Assembly: GCF_043641665.1 (NCBI RefSeq)
Contig: NC_092186.1
Span: forward strand, 20,826,501 to 20,890,500
DNA from: Enoplosus armatus
Taxonomy: Eukaryota; Chordata; Actinopteri; Centrarchiformes; Enoplosidae
Length of the DNA: 64,000 bases
Reading direction: 5' to 3'
Position numbers and translations under genes: made by a program. Positions 48,799 to 61,500 of the stretch are shown here, piece after piece; position 1 is the stretch's first letter; each line of letters starts with the position of its first letter. A model generated the notes under the pieces. That model ran no database searches. It had not been told where the DNA came from and worked only from the letters and a program-made list of their open reading frames with translations.

Positions 48799-51353
48799 AT
48801 GTCGAAGAACACCGTGTCCGCCCGCTTCAGGCGAGTGGACGTGGACGAGTACGACGAGAACAAATTTGTGGACGAGGAGGACGGAGGAGAAAACCAGCTG
48901 GGTCCTGACGAGGCAGAGGTGGACTCCCTCATCAGACAATATCCTTTACATGATTAGCTAGCTTGTCTGTTAGCATGCTCGACCTGCAAAGGAAACAAGC
49001 CACAGTCGACAAGTGTGGGTTTGTTGAGGGCCACGTTTTATCCGCATATTTCCTCTCTATATATGTTTGCTGTTGCTGTCTGTATGAATGGGCGTTTTGC
49101 AAGTAGGCCAGTTACTGTCCAGACTTGCCTGGCAGTCACATTCCAGGGATTTCTGCCCCAAGACAGAACAGGCACTCTATGTATATTAACTGCAACGGGA
49201 GTATGCGTTTGTGTAACTACAAGTGCACCATTAGATCTTATAAAGCCTTTATTAACGGCGGTGTCTCTAAATACTCGCGCAGCTTTATTCTGTTTCTGCA
49301 AGTTGGCTCAGTCAGATGAGAGTTGCAGAAGCAGAGGGTTTGATCTCCAGCAGTTGCATGTTGGGTGTGAGGGTTTGTGGAGAGGCTTTTGTTGTGTTGG
49401 AAGTTTTGCTGTAAAGTGTGTAGCCAGCTGAGCCTTTGGTTTCAGTCTTATAGGCCATATAAGGCATGAAAGCGCTCCCCTTCCTCATTGAATGAGAGCG
49501 TTACCTCCCACCTCATGTTGCAGTGCAGGAGAACTAAGATAGGGTCACTTTTCTTTCAAGTCTGACAGTAACAACACTCAAAATATGAACAGAACACGCG
49601 TTTTTGCCAGAAGGAGGACTGTGGAGTGCATTTAAGTTGCACTAAGATGTGATCTCTTCACAGCCAGTATGGACAGGAGGATTATAGCGGTTATAGCAAT
49701 AACTTATTCAATGTACATATGAGAGGACGTGTGAGTATTGTTTCAAGACAGAGATGTGAGCAAGGCAATGTTATATATATATATATATATAGCACACTTC
49801 ATTACAAGTAAACTCAATGTGCTTTACATTAAAATGCATGTGCATACACCCACCCAGAGACAGTGAGCACAGACACACACCTACAGTAACTAATCATGAA
49901 CCTGAGAAAACTCAAACGTTTTCAGTTTTCTTGTAAAAGTGGAGACAGTTGTGACAGATCTCATTTCATCAGGCAGTTGTTGTTGTTTTTTGTGCAGAAA
50001 ACAGGATCAAAGCAACAAAACGCACCCTCACCAGATCTGCATCTTGTTCTTAGTACAATTAGAAAGCCAGCAGGTTTTCGGAGGTGTTGTTGTGTGTTGC
50101 GTCCTTAACCCTCCCTGCACAGGAAATCTCATGGAGGCTTTACATGCAGTTCTGAAGAACCCGCCAATCAACACAAAGAACCAGAATGTCAAGGTGGGTT
50201 TGACGTTTTTTTGGGTCAGTAATGGTTTGAACATTTGCCACATCCTTGTATTTCTTATAAATCACTTTGCAGGCTTTTACACTCTTGAATGATTCAATTA
50301 TTAAAGACATTTGTGAGAAGAGATTTTTTGGACATATCCAGTAGATATTGATCTGTCTTTATGCACATTTTGTAGCAGACCTTATGTGGTTGTAGACTCA
50401 TTGCCCTTTCAAACACATTATTTTGAAATGCAGTTAAATATAAGTTTTAACTTTTACTGAACTGCCAGGTTGTTTTACTTTATTATTCATATGTATTATA
50501 TATTATCCATCCGTCCCTTCAAACAGCCCAACAAATGGGCCGGGAATTCAGAGGCTAATAATTATCTGAACTCTATAGCAACCCCTTCACACGCCTTCTC
50601 TTTTCTTTTCAGGATCGTGCGGAGGGTTTGGTGCTGAAGGTGCTCAGCGCCTTTAAGAGCAGTGACATTGAGAAAGGGGTGCAGTCCCTCGACAAGAACG
50701 GCGTGGACCTGCTGATGAAATACATCTACAAAGGCTTCGAGAGGCCGTCAGAAAACAGCAGCGCGGTTCTGCTGCAGTGGCACGAAAAGGTAAATATTTA
50801 CTCTTCATTGTCTGACGTAATCATAAAGTGGCAGGAGGTGAGGGAAGAAGAATGTTTCCTAAAATCCCTCTCGACCAATCCAACCTTTTTAGGCTTGGGA
50901 AAATGTTAATTATTTAGCTCTAAACATTTTATAAAATTGTGTTGTTATAATCCAATGGAGTGGATCTGTGATTGATCCATTTAATAAACTCAGTATTGGC
51001 TCTGTTACCAATCGGATAAGTGCATCCCTTATTGATTTTGGGCTATATAGATAAAACTGGCTTGGCTTGAGGGAGAAGCTGACACTTCAGAGGGTGGTGG
51101 TGAGCAAGATTTAAATTAAAACACCTCCAGGACGCTCCAAGTCTTATTTGTACAGCTGCAATATCAAGAAAGGCCCAGGGTGAGATAGACTAAATGTGGC
51201 CACAGCTGAACTGAATACAAGGTGAGCTACCAGAATGTTAACAGAGACTCAGTTTCAGTACCGACTGTATTTGTCTCCCTGTGTCTTCAGGCTCTGGCTG
51301 CTGGAGGAGTGGGCAGCATCGTCAGGGTACTAACAGCGAGGAAGACGGTCTAA
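48799..51353 (+). CDS. arpc5: Actin-related protein 2/3 complex subunit 5 (p16-Arc), complete
   Basis: Subunit of the Arp2/3 complex that nucleates branched actin; it tethers ARPC1 and ARPC4 to the rest. Coding exons: 48799-48938, 50121-50193, 50613-50789, 51291-51353, giving 150 aa (human 151). The start [21 protein letters not shown], the middle [10 protein letters not shown] and the end [16 protein letters not shown] are near-identical to vertebrate ARPC5, and the acidic N-terminus argues for ARPC5. Intron 1 is AT-AC (separate entry); introns 2 and 3 are GT-AG. A co-orthologue (arpc5a or arpc5b) is possible. Confidence 0.96.
48939..50120 (+). other. arpc5: U12-type AT-AC intron 1 of arpc5
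   Basis: Exon 1 ends ...AGA CA with no GT donor nearby. The intron opens with ATATCCTTT (48939-48947), the canonical U12 AT-AC 5' site. It closes with branch-site TCCTTAAC at 50102-50109, 11 nt before the terminal AC (50119-50120). Joining exon 1 to 50121 restores codon CAA and gives [22 protein letters not shown], matching the human join [22 protein letters not shown]. Three independent signals therefore agree. Confidence 0.93.
49771..49791. repeat. (TA)n microsatellite in arpc5 intron 1
   Basis: About ten TA units inside the AT-AC intron. Confidence 0.9.
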
Positions 51354-51456
51354 AAGAGGAGCGGAGGATCAGTTCACTCCACATCACTGACTGAGATGCA
51401 GAGGAGGGGAGGGGGGGCATCTGTACTGTACTGTTCATGTAATCTAACAGATAGGG

Positions 51457-51462
51457 AATAAA
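51457..51462 (+). terminator. arpc5: Proximal arpc5 polyadenylation signal
   Basis: AATAAA about 104 nt after the TAA. A second cluster of AATAAA at 53504-53517, followed by T-rich sequence, could end a long 3' UTR of about 2.1 kb. Confidence 0.55.
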
Positions 51463-51469
51463 AGGAAAA

Positions 51470-52564
51470 ACAGATTTTTAACCTGATGTGATCCTGCTGC
51501 GTTCAAGGCTAGACTAAAAAAATCAAATCAAATCTGGGTCACATTTGGTTAAAAAGTAGGTTTTCTTCTTTCTTCCCCTGCGTAATACTAAATCGTATTC
51601 CTCACAGGGTGCTACAGATAACTTCACACCTTTTGTCTTTGTGCTACTTCCCTGATCTATTTACATTACCCCCCCCTCCCCTCCTCTCTCCATGTCATTC
51701 CTAAACACCAGTGGTTCCCAACCTAGAGGAGATAAAACGCAGGCAGGGGAACGCATATTCCTGCTACACAAAATGATGTTTATTTTTTGAGACATTCCTC
51801 TAATCTTTACTGGATCATTTTACCTCTCCAGGCCTCTAAAAATCATTCAGTTAAAACAAGGAAAGAAATGTCTCCAAGTGTGAACCAGTCAAAAAGCGGT
51901 CACAAGCCATCACTCTCTTGTGTTATCGCTGCAGTAGAGACTTCCTGATGGAACAAAAGCCCGACTGTCTGTCAGTAAATCCTCTCATTGCCTCTCCCTG
52001 TAACACTTTAGCAGCGGGAGTCTCCTGAAAAGCACAGTCACAGATGGAGGGTGGTGGATTTGCTCACGGGGGTCGCCATCCATCCGAGGAGGAGGAGGAG
52101 GAGGAGGAGGAGGGGGAGGAGGGGGGAGGGTTGGCGTCATCCATCCATCCTTTCACGCTGCCTGCTGTCCCAGTTAAGGATTATTACCCACGATGCATCT
52201 CCACCACCACTCTTATTAATCCCATTTTCCCGCTGGTCTGACTTTGTCATGTACCCTCTGCTGCTGTACAGGGCACTATGTGGCTCTGCTGTTTATAGAG
52301 CTACATTTTTTCTTTACTTTCAGGAAAATGAATCCTTTCTCTTTTTTATTATTTTGGTATTTAACAGAAAAATAATCTAGGATTAAACATTTTCCTTGGT
52401 TTTGTTATTGTTTTATAGTAACGATTTTTTTTTTTGCCTCATGGCCAAATCCCTACTTAATGGAAATTGAAAACACTGCTTAAACAGCTTGACAATATCA
52501 GGAGAGACTAAGATGATTAATATTTTGTCTCTCTATAAAGTGAGAGGGACCTTTATGCGATTAA

Positions 52565-52596
<32 letters not shown>

Positions 52597-53540
52597 TCCA
52601 TTGCATGATCCCACTTTTGAGATTTTGAGTATTTTCTCAAGCATTTCATACCTGTCTTTTGTACATGTTATGTGTCTCTTCTGGAAGAATAATGTGATGT
52701 TTGTATTGAATCCGAGTTTAAACTTCTGCTCGTTCATTCAAACAAATCCTCCACACATGGTATTGTCAGGCAGTAGGAAGTCATAACCATTATGACCACA
52801 TACAATTTCCACACGTTTTATAAAATGAGGAGGAAAACTGGAAACGTCAAAGTTTTATCTGCCTTATCAGGTAGATTATGTCTGTTGCCAAATGATTTGT
52901 TTTGCTTTCATGGAAATAATACAGCTTACACTGACTGTTTAGTTGCCATTGTGTGTTAGAGAGTAATCCTAAAGACAAAGTGGTGACTACAAACTATAAA
53001 AAGTATAAATGAACATAAAAGCAAAATGTGTTACGGTTCAAAAGGTTGCTGGTTTGAAAATAAGCAACCTTGAAGCTCCTTATTTGGACCCAGCGATGAG
53101 GAGAATTCAGATCCAGCATGATGTTTTCTTCCTGCTCATTTCAAATCAAACACTTGAGTGGAATTTCTCAATGGATGTTGCTTTTTCTAAAACACAAAAG
53201 TATCATCACAGTTGTGTTTTACTCACGAGTTATCACCAGTTGATATTTAGACATGGCTTTTCATGTTTGAATACTGTCATCAGTGATGATGCATCCAGAC
53301 ATTAGATTCCTTTTCTAATGCAGTAACGTCTAGTTTTACATGACAACACAAAGGAGAGCGGTCTGGTTTCTTCTTCTGCGTCATGTATTCTAGTCCGAGA
53401 TGCTCTTCTAGCCGAGGGCGAGAAGACGGGGGAACATACCAAACTGATGTACAAACTGCCTTACTCGATATTCCTTTTTTATGTTTGTGCTTTTTTGACA
53501 AAAAATAAAAAAATAAAAGGTATGAATGCTGATCATAACT
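51470..53540 (+). other. Possible long arpc5 3' UTR; no gene seen
   Basis: No coding frame is recognised in this 2 kb. It holds a (GGA)n tract, an A-rich tract at 52562-52595, and a 'cagtggttcccaacct' phrase near 51710 that is common in fish repeats. It ends in paired AATAAA hexamers (53504-53517). Whether transcription runs this far needs RNA data. Confidence 0.35.
52086..52131. repeat. (GGA)n purine tract
   Basis: Polypurine GGA/GGGGA run in the possible arpc5 3' UTR. Confidence 0.9.
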
Positions 53541-53736
53541 TTGTCCCGACTGTTTTTGTCACTGCTGAAACTGAAAGTTTGGACTTAAGTGAAAGATAAA
53601 AGTAAAAATCCTTCACTTTCTCGAACAGAGAAAGATGTAGGGACACGTTAAGGAGTGACTACAAAATATCATTGGTCATGATAAATAATCTGTTAGCTGA
53701 AGCTAAATGTACAGTTCAGAACAGGGTAGTTTTACC

Positions 53737-53763
53737 TTATTATTATTATTATTATTATTATTT
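53737..53763. repeat. (ATT)n microsatellite
   Basis: About nine ATT units between arpc5 and hmcn1. Confidence 0.9.
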
Positions 53764-54340
53764 GTATTTGATTTAAAAATGTAATAGGATGTTACACCAC
53801 TTGATGTTATCTTTCTTTTCTTGCATTTACCAGGGGTGCAAACAAGTTTTATTCATTTTGTCTGCAATCACTTTGCATGCATCTTCGTATTCTGAATTTC
53901 TTTTATTATTATATTGCTATTGTTATATTATATTCTTTGCTGTATCACGTCTCCCAGCGGCAGAATTTCTTTATTGACCCAGTTTGTTTTCTTTTTGTTT
54001 CCATTATTTCTGCCCAATTGATATATATATACATTATAAATATATTAGATTGTTGCTAATTTAACACAGGGTAAATCCTCATTTCTGATTGGATTGGAGC
54101 ACACAGGTTTAATCATATGATCACTTTTATACTCTTACACTTTGCTGTAAGTAGCTTGATAAATTTGCCTTACTCTTCACACTCATTAAATTACTTTTAC
54201 GTTTTAACTTCTAAATTGTCTCTTTAGAGCTTTCTTGGTTGTAACTCTTGGACGTTTGATCCATTTGTTCCCAGACGTGACATGCTTGATATGCAGTCGT
54301 GCTGCAGACATACGTTATGCTTAATTTCAGTGTATATTCA

Positions 54341-54357
54341 TTTATTACATTTTTATT
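54341..54357 (-). terminator. hmcn1: Candidate hmcn1 polyadenylation signals
   Basis: Two AATAAA hexamers on the gene strand (TTTATT at 54341-54346 and 54352-54357), about 810-830 nt after the stop. This leaves under 1 kb between the possible 3' ends of arpc5 (53.5 kb) and hmcn1. Confidence 0.45.
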
Positions 54358-55166
54358 ACAAAATGGATACAATAAGTACAGTATGGCAATACATTATGAG
54401 GAGAAAAAAAACATATGTACAAGTCATAAAAATAAAATACATCTTGGTATCAACTATTGGATGGAGCAGTACGGCACATTGATGATGTAATCAGTGTAAT
54501 GATTGGATAGGGTTTCTATTTGATGCACTTGTGTGTATGACGGGCCACTACCTGAGGATACAAAATATGTGATGTCAAGTTTTCTATGGCCAAAATGAGC
54601 ACCATATCTGAACAGTCACAACTCCACTTTAGTGACTGAAGAGGGCAAAACAAAGGTGGGGAACTGCCCATTTTTCTCGTTCAAGCACTTCCCAATAAGT
54701 TAATAATAGTTAGATGTAAATAAAAGGCTAGCTAAGATTTCTTGAGTAGGGTTGAAGCCCACTTTCTGAGCCAGTGGTGGACACTTCAGATTTGAGGAGC
54801 AAAATCTTGTTGATCTTATAAATAAATCTGAAGGGGCAGGGGAAAATAACAAGGCAAAATATCAAACATGTTGCTGAAAAAGTCCTGCCAGACCGAGGAA
54901 AGGATCCCGGGGATTACAGCCAATAAGCAGCCTCCATCCAAGCCCCCTGCCTGATTTGTATCAACTTTAAATCCACTTCCTTACTTCTTCAGGGCGGTAT
55001 GCACCCACTGGCCTCTCTCACACTGAAGTCTTTTTTGTCTCAGTTTGTTGACTGATGTGGCAACTTCTCCGAAACCACACCCACTCACTCATTTATCTCA
55101 GTGGTGCTGCATGTGGAGGACACAATTCATCACCGCAACCTTTGTCCCGCGCCATTTAAAGTGCTC

Positions 55167-55533
55167 TCAGTAGGGGTAGGCAGAGACGGCGATGTAGACG
55201 ATGAAGGTCGTCTGGTACTCGATGCCTCCGTCCTCGCTGTAGGAGAGGGCTCGGACCTTCATGCGGTACGTGTGGGGCTCTCGTAGCGCCTGCGTGGTGA
55301 ACAGCACTCCCTTCAGGTTCTCGTCTCGCAGGGCAAAAGGTAACGTGACGTCCTCGTCCACCACTAGGAAGGTGGTCCTGGGGTGCATCACTCCGTCCTG
55401 TGTGTAGGCCACCAGTCTGATGAGGTCCTGGTTGGCTGCAATGCCAAAGGGAAGAGACAGCAGCTTGTACTCCAGGGCGTAAGGGCTCAGTGCACACTCC
55501 AGGTCATTTGGTGGGCAGTTCTTCAGGCAAAAG
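55167..55533 (-). CDS. hmcn1: hmcn1 terminal exon: fibulin-type C-terminal domain
   Basis: Encodes 121 residues and TGA, beginning [20 protein letters not shown] and ending [12 protein letters not shown]. It joins the preceding EGF exon by completing a split glycine codon (GG|C). The FC module is a beta-sandwich found at the end of fibulins and hemicentins. Confidence 0.94.
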
Positions 55534-58500
55534 CTACAACATAGACAGAAGATTATAGATTATAACAGATTATAGAAAGTATAGTGTGGGAAAGCAAAAC
55601 AGTCTAAGATAGAGTAGATAGATAGATACCTAGTGTATGTTACGTTTATTTTTGAACTTATTACAAACCAAAAGTGCTGTTTACAAGCTTGCCTGCCGTG
55701 GGATATGTCTAAATTGTGTATGGAGACCACATACTGATATTTATTTAAAGGTCAGTTCAACTAAATCCCAAAAAACTAAATGTCCCACTTAGTTCAAGTG
55801 CTACAGTATATAGGCATAGATTTTATTTTTGCCAGAGTTTTAAGATAATATCTGCTGGTGCTTCAGCCATGACCCCAGTACAGTGTAGGTGAATTGATTT
55901 CAGTTTGTGGGGCAATTTCAGCATTGAAAAAATTACATTTGAATTTTTCGAGTGTATTTCTGTGAAGGTTTACCCTGTGGCTGGATCCCTCTGGTAGTTT
56001 GGTGGACAGGGGGTGTCTATACATTGGTAACTTCCTCTCATGTTAAAGCACATCTGGTTCGCTCCACACTGGATGTTCTGTTCCAGGCACTCGTCTATAT
56101 CTGCAGATACAGCGAACAGCTTGTCATTTGTCACGGCACATACTAAAATGAAATGATGGAAACAGGGAGCAGCTGGTGGTTCTCACCTTGACACGTCTTG
56201 CCGTTGGTCATGAGGCGGTAACCAGCAGGACAGAGACACCTGTGGCTCCCTGGTGTGTTCATACACTCATGCTGACAGGCATCCCTCACCTCACACTCAT
56301 TGATGTCTGTTGGTGTCACACAGAAACAGCCACAGAACGATAAGGAGAAAGTCAGAGCACATTAATTATTTTTAAAAGCTCATAATTACAACAAACGCAC
56401 AAGCAGCAGTGAAGCGAAGAGCTTTCATCCTCTCCCTCATCTCAACCCTGCCTGTCCTCCATAGTTACCTAAGCAGCGGCCACCCCTGGACTCAAACCCC
56501 TGCTGACAAGCAGGGAGGCCCTGCTGTGAGGAATGTATGGGAGTCTCTCTGCGACTCTGGCTCCTGTAGCGCCCCCTTGTGGCGGCTACGTGGGAGTGGT
56601 AGCTCTGAGAGGCCAAGTTGTGGTACAGTCGCTGGTAGGAGCTGCGCTCAGGAGAGGATTGTGACGCCCGGTAGCCGTATGAGTAACTCTCATAGCTGGG
56701 CAGACGCTCCAGACCGGCACAGGATTTGCCATCCCCCAGCAGGTGGCGCCCCGGCGGGCAGGTGCACTTGAAGCTGCCAGGCGTGTTGATGCACTGGTGG
56801 GCACAGGGCTGTGGCAGCCGCTCACACTCATTTATGTCTGCCCCCAGCACAAAGAAAGACCAGCACCAGTAAAAGACAAGAGGACAGTGATAGAACAGAA
56901 GGACAGACAGAGAAAAAGGTGCAAAAATAAAGCAGAAGTAACAGAAACAGATGATGGAGGAAAAGAACACACGAGGTGGTGTAGGCCACGAAAATAGAGG
57001 AGGGAGATGAGAATGAAGGGGAAAAAAGGGTATATGTCAATTACCCCACTGTACAACAATACATTTTCATGTCCCTAAGACTGAAATGTATTGCGACCAT
57101 AAATACATAAATTGAATGAGATTGAGATTATCTCCTAATGCCTTGAAGATAACAACTTCAATTCTGAATCTAGTCAAGATTTTATCTGAGGAAATGATAT
57201 CAAATATAATTCACATTTGATATCAGGTACAAAATCCAATCCATGCCAGATAAATATGTCACAAAGACAGACATCAGCGTACAATGTTAACGATGTCACG
57301 AGGGGAACGGTGAGTGTATGCCATTACAAAGCAACTCCAGGAAATAGCCAGATCCAAACACAAAGGGTTTGAAAAGTCAGAATTGGAAGAGAGTGAAAGG
57401 AAACTGAGTGACAGAGAGCTGTGAGGTGATGGTGCTGGTCTTTATACGGGGTGAGGACATTTATTTTCAGTTTCGTTCCTCTGTGGACCTTTTCTTACCC
57501 TTTCTCTTACTCCTATCTGACAGGTAAGTAGACATAGTATCAACCTAGAACTTTAGAGGACCTGATACCATGCATTGAGTCTTTGCAGGGTCTTTGCATT
57601 TAATGTTATGAGTTAGTCAGCAGTTTTTATTGCAGCATTTTAGAGACATAAGCAAGCACTGGCAGAATATCATGTCCAAACTATTGCAGATGACAGCAGA
57701 GTTATTTTAGTCTTTCAGCAGGAGTGAGTCACTGACACAAAGAGAGAAGTTTGCTGGCAGAAGTAAGCAAGCTGGTGGCAAATGTAAGGGAAGAGCAGTG
57801 CAAAAATGTTTCATTCAGCTGCCTGATGACTACAAATGAAGCCCTTTGAATGTCGGATTGTGTTTAATTTACGTTTTGCCCGATGAGGGGTTGACAGGAT
57901 ATGAGAGACATGAAGGATGTACATACCGACACAGGGCCGTCCCACTCCCTGAGATCTGTAGCCACGTGGGCAGGTGCAGTGGTAGCTGCCTCTGGTATTC
58001 TCACAGATCTGATTGTATCGGCACTGATGAGTGCCATCTCTGCACTCATCGATGTCTGCAGCAGGCCACAAGGGATACAGGAACAAATCATGGTGCAAAA
58101 CTGATTGACTGACAAAACTCTCTCAGTCACATTTGAATTTAAAAATGTAAAAATCTGTGCTTCAGCGAATGCTCTCTGGCTTAACAAGAAATACAGTATG
58201 TTGGTGAATACTCACCTACACATGTCCCATTGGCGCCTTTAGTCATACCGTTGGGGCACAGGTCAATACAGGTGTAACCACCCCGAGTGTTTTTACACTG
58301 CTGATCTGATCGACAAACCCTCTGTCTGCACTCGTTTATATCTGAGGTGATGAGAGAGAGAAGGTGTCAAATCCAGAGCTTCTTCACGGAAATTCTTTTA
58401 GGTGAGGGCATGTGACTGTGTTGTTTAAAGCGATGAAAGTATATTTAAGAAAATGCCAAAAATAGTAACATTTTATTATGAATAATACAGCATTATATGG

Positions 58501-61500
58501 AGAGGTGTGGCTGTCTCACCTATACAGCGTCTGTTCCTGAGTTGAAAGCCCGGCTCGCAGGCGCATCGGTAGCTACCAATTGTGTTCAGACAGTGCTGAT
58601 TGCACGGATTGGACTCCTGGCACTCGTTCACGTCTGAGCAGCAAAAGTTTAATGTTAGCAACATTCACAACAAATGCTGAGTTGATCAATAAAGCTTGTT
58701 GGTGTACCTGTGCAGCTGAGACCATCAGCTGTTCTCCTGAAGCCACGCCCACAACGCATGACACATCGGTAAGAGCCAATCGTGTTCTCACAGTCCTGTC
58801 CATCGTGGCACACGTTCCCACCCAGTGAACACTCGTCAATGTCTACGGGAGTGAAGAGCATTGAATTAATATAACAATGACCTGTTTGTGACTGACTCAG
58901 GACAGCTGAGTGAATGTTTGTGGGTCGTATACCCTGACAGGTCCTGCCGTCAGCTGAGATGGTGAGGCCTCGGGGACAAGAGCAGTAGTAGGTGCCCATG
59001 GCGTTGTGGCAGACATGAGAACAGGGGTTCCTGACTTCACACTCGTTCTCATCTGCAGCACACAAATGATACACAAACAACAAAATTGAAGAAAATCAGG
59101 ATGCGCTTGGATGAGCTGTGAAAACATTTAAAAGGTGCTTTTAAATCCACTGTGTCTTTAAATGCAACTTTTAAACTTAGACTACAATGTTGTTTAACTG
59201 ATTCTCACTGAGTGAGTGAGCATAATATGTTGTGATAAACATTACCTGCACAGTAGGGCCCAGCAGACACCAAAGTGAAACCCTGAGGACACTGGTTACT
59301 GCGATCTCCTGGAATCATTACATTTATTATTCATCATTAAATTCAGATTACATTTGAGACAAAAACATGCAGGGAAAAAAGAAATATCCGATGTAGAAGG
59401 CAGACTGGATGACGAAGCAACAAGGAAAAATACAGAACCTAATATTAAGTTAGTAGCCTTGTTCAGTTCCTACATTCAGTCCTTTCACAGACCAGTATTC
59501 TCACCCTTGGCGATACTAGCTTGGATGCTATACTCCAGTATCTCCTCCAGGGGGTGGTAGTGTGCGCTGATGGCTGTGGCGTGCAGCATCTCCACCAGGT
59601 AGGGCATCTTGCCCTTGGACAGGTCGTAGGAGATGGTGTGGTTCCAGGAGTAGGGCACACTCTCCCTGTCGATGCTGAACATGCGGGTGGACAGAGCGTA
59701 CAGCTGGCCCGGGCCTGTCTGGATGTAATCCTCTGTGTAGTCCTGAGTCGAACAAAGTGTACATGTGAGGCAGCTGGTAAGTCTTTTGACAGGTTTTAGC
59801 TTATTCACTAGAAATCATGCAGACTGTAAGGGATGTGTGATTTGCAGTAAACTGGCTAAAATATTGAAAAATATATGAAAATCATTGGTATGATGCACTA
59901 AATTTGTTAGGCTCATAATTTTTGGTTTGGGCATAATTTTAGTCCAGATTAGATAGAAGGTGCAGATTTGGTTTAAAATAACGAATAAATATACCTATAG
60001 ACTATTCGTTTACCTTGATGCTGATGTCAGCATGTGAGGGCAGCTGCAGGATGTGTCCGTTCACTACGATGTCCAGTAACAACGCTCCATCTGAGTCAAG
60101 GCCTCTGGCAATGTGGGTCATCCTCAGGATCTCACCTACCACGATTCAATTACACCACAGACGTTAGTCAGCCTAATTTACATTATTCACGTCAAAATCA
60201 TCAGTCAACATTTTCACTGTTTGTCCGTTCTTACCTGTGGCAAACTCCACCTGCGTCTCTCGCCTGAAGATGCCTCCTGTTAGCGTGTAGCCGTTGACAG
60301 CCTCTCCTACTTCCTGTGCAGTGGTCCAGTAGACGGGGTTCAGGATTGAGATGAGCTTTCTCATCGCAGGACCTTGAAATCAAAGGCAAAGGAAGAGCGT
60401 ATTTCATTTCTTATGAGATTTATTGAGAAAGTTCAGGAGAACAGGGTCTTATTTGGTGCACATCACATCTAAAAGTAGAAGATTTATGCATGTGAAAGTG
60501 TTGGAAAACTGACCTAATGTCCTCGGTACATTAGTAATAGTGGCCTTGATGATTCTGCCGCCAGTCTTGCTGTCTGTGATGGTGGCATTGAGGATGGCGA
60601 TGCCAAACTCAATATCATTGATGTTGCCTATGATGCTTCCTCGTGCCTTCTGGGGTCCACCTGACAAAAAGGGAAGGTATATAAGAATGCGTCGAGTGCT
60701 GCACTCAACTGCACACATATACAAAATATACATTTACCAAAATGCCTTACCTGGGCAGGCCTGAGTGTTACACCTGGACAGCTGAGAGGAGTCTCCTGGA
60801 CACGGCCGACCACCGTTGCTAGGAGACGGACTATTACAGAGACGGACGCGTGTCCTCTCTCCACCCCCACAGGAAGCAGAGCATCCTGCCCACAGCTGCC
60901 ATGAACCCCAGTTACCATCAACTGCAATGATACGTATGATAAGTACACACATTAACACACAAACCACAGAAAAACAGACACATAATTATTAATTGTCTGA
61001 TAATCTGAGTTTTAGGGGGAATTTAGTCTTCTTGGGATAGCTTAAAAATTATGAGATACACAGTTTGTACCAGTGAGGTTTTCTTTTTGATTGAAAAATA
61101 AATAAATAAAGGCACATTCCCTATATATTTATGCGTTTTTTTCCCTCTCTCACATTACTCACCCTAAACATCGGGTGAATTCAATGTGAAATGCAGAAAC
61201 AGGTTAGTTGTGTTTATTCAGGGCATTTACAGCCACTTCATTTTTTCATTTCAAGAGCATTTCATGCACATGCAGGAGCCTCTCTACCCCCCCCCCCACC
61301 CCCTTAGCCTTGTTGACCCCTGACACAGTCTTAAACATGCTGACTCACCGGGACAGTTGGCTGTGCTGCATCTCTGTATCTGTGTATCTGCACCGGCGCA
61401 TGCTCTCCCACCGTTGGCAGGTCTGGGGTTGTCACATGTCCTGTAGCGCCTCATCTGACCTCCGTTACATGTCTTGCTGCAGCTGCCCCAGCTAGTCCAT

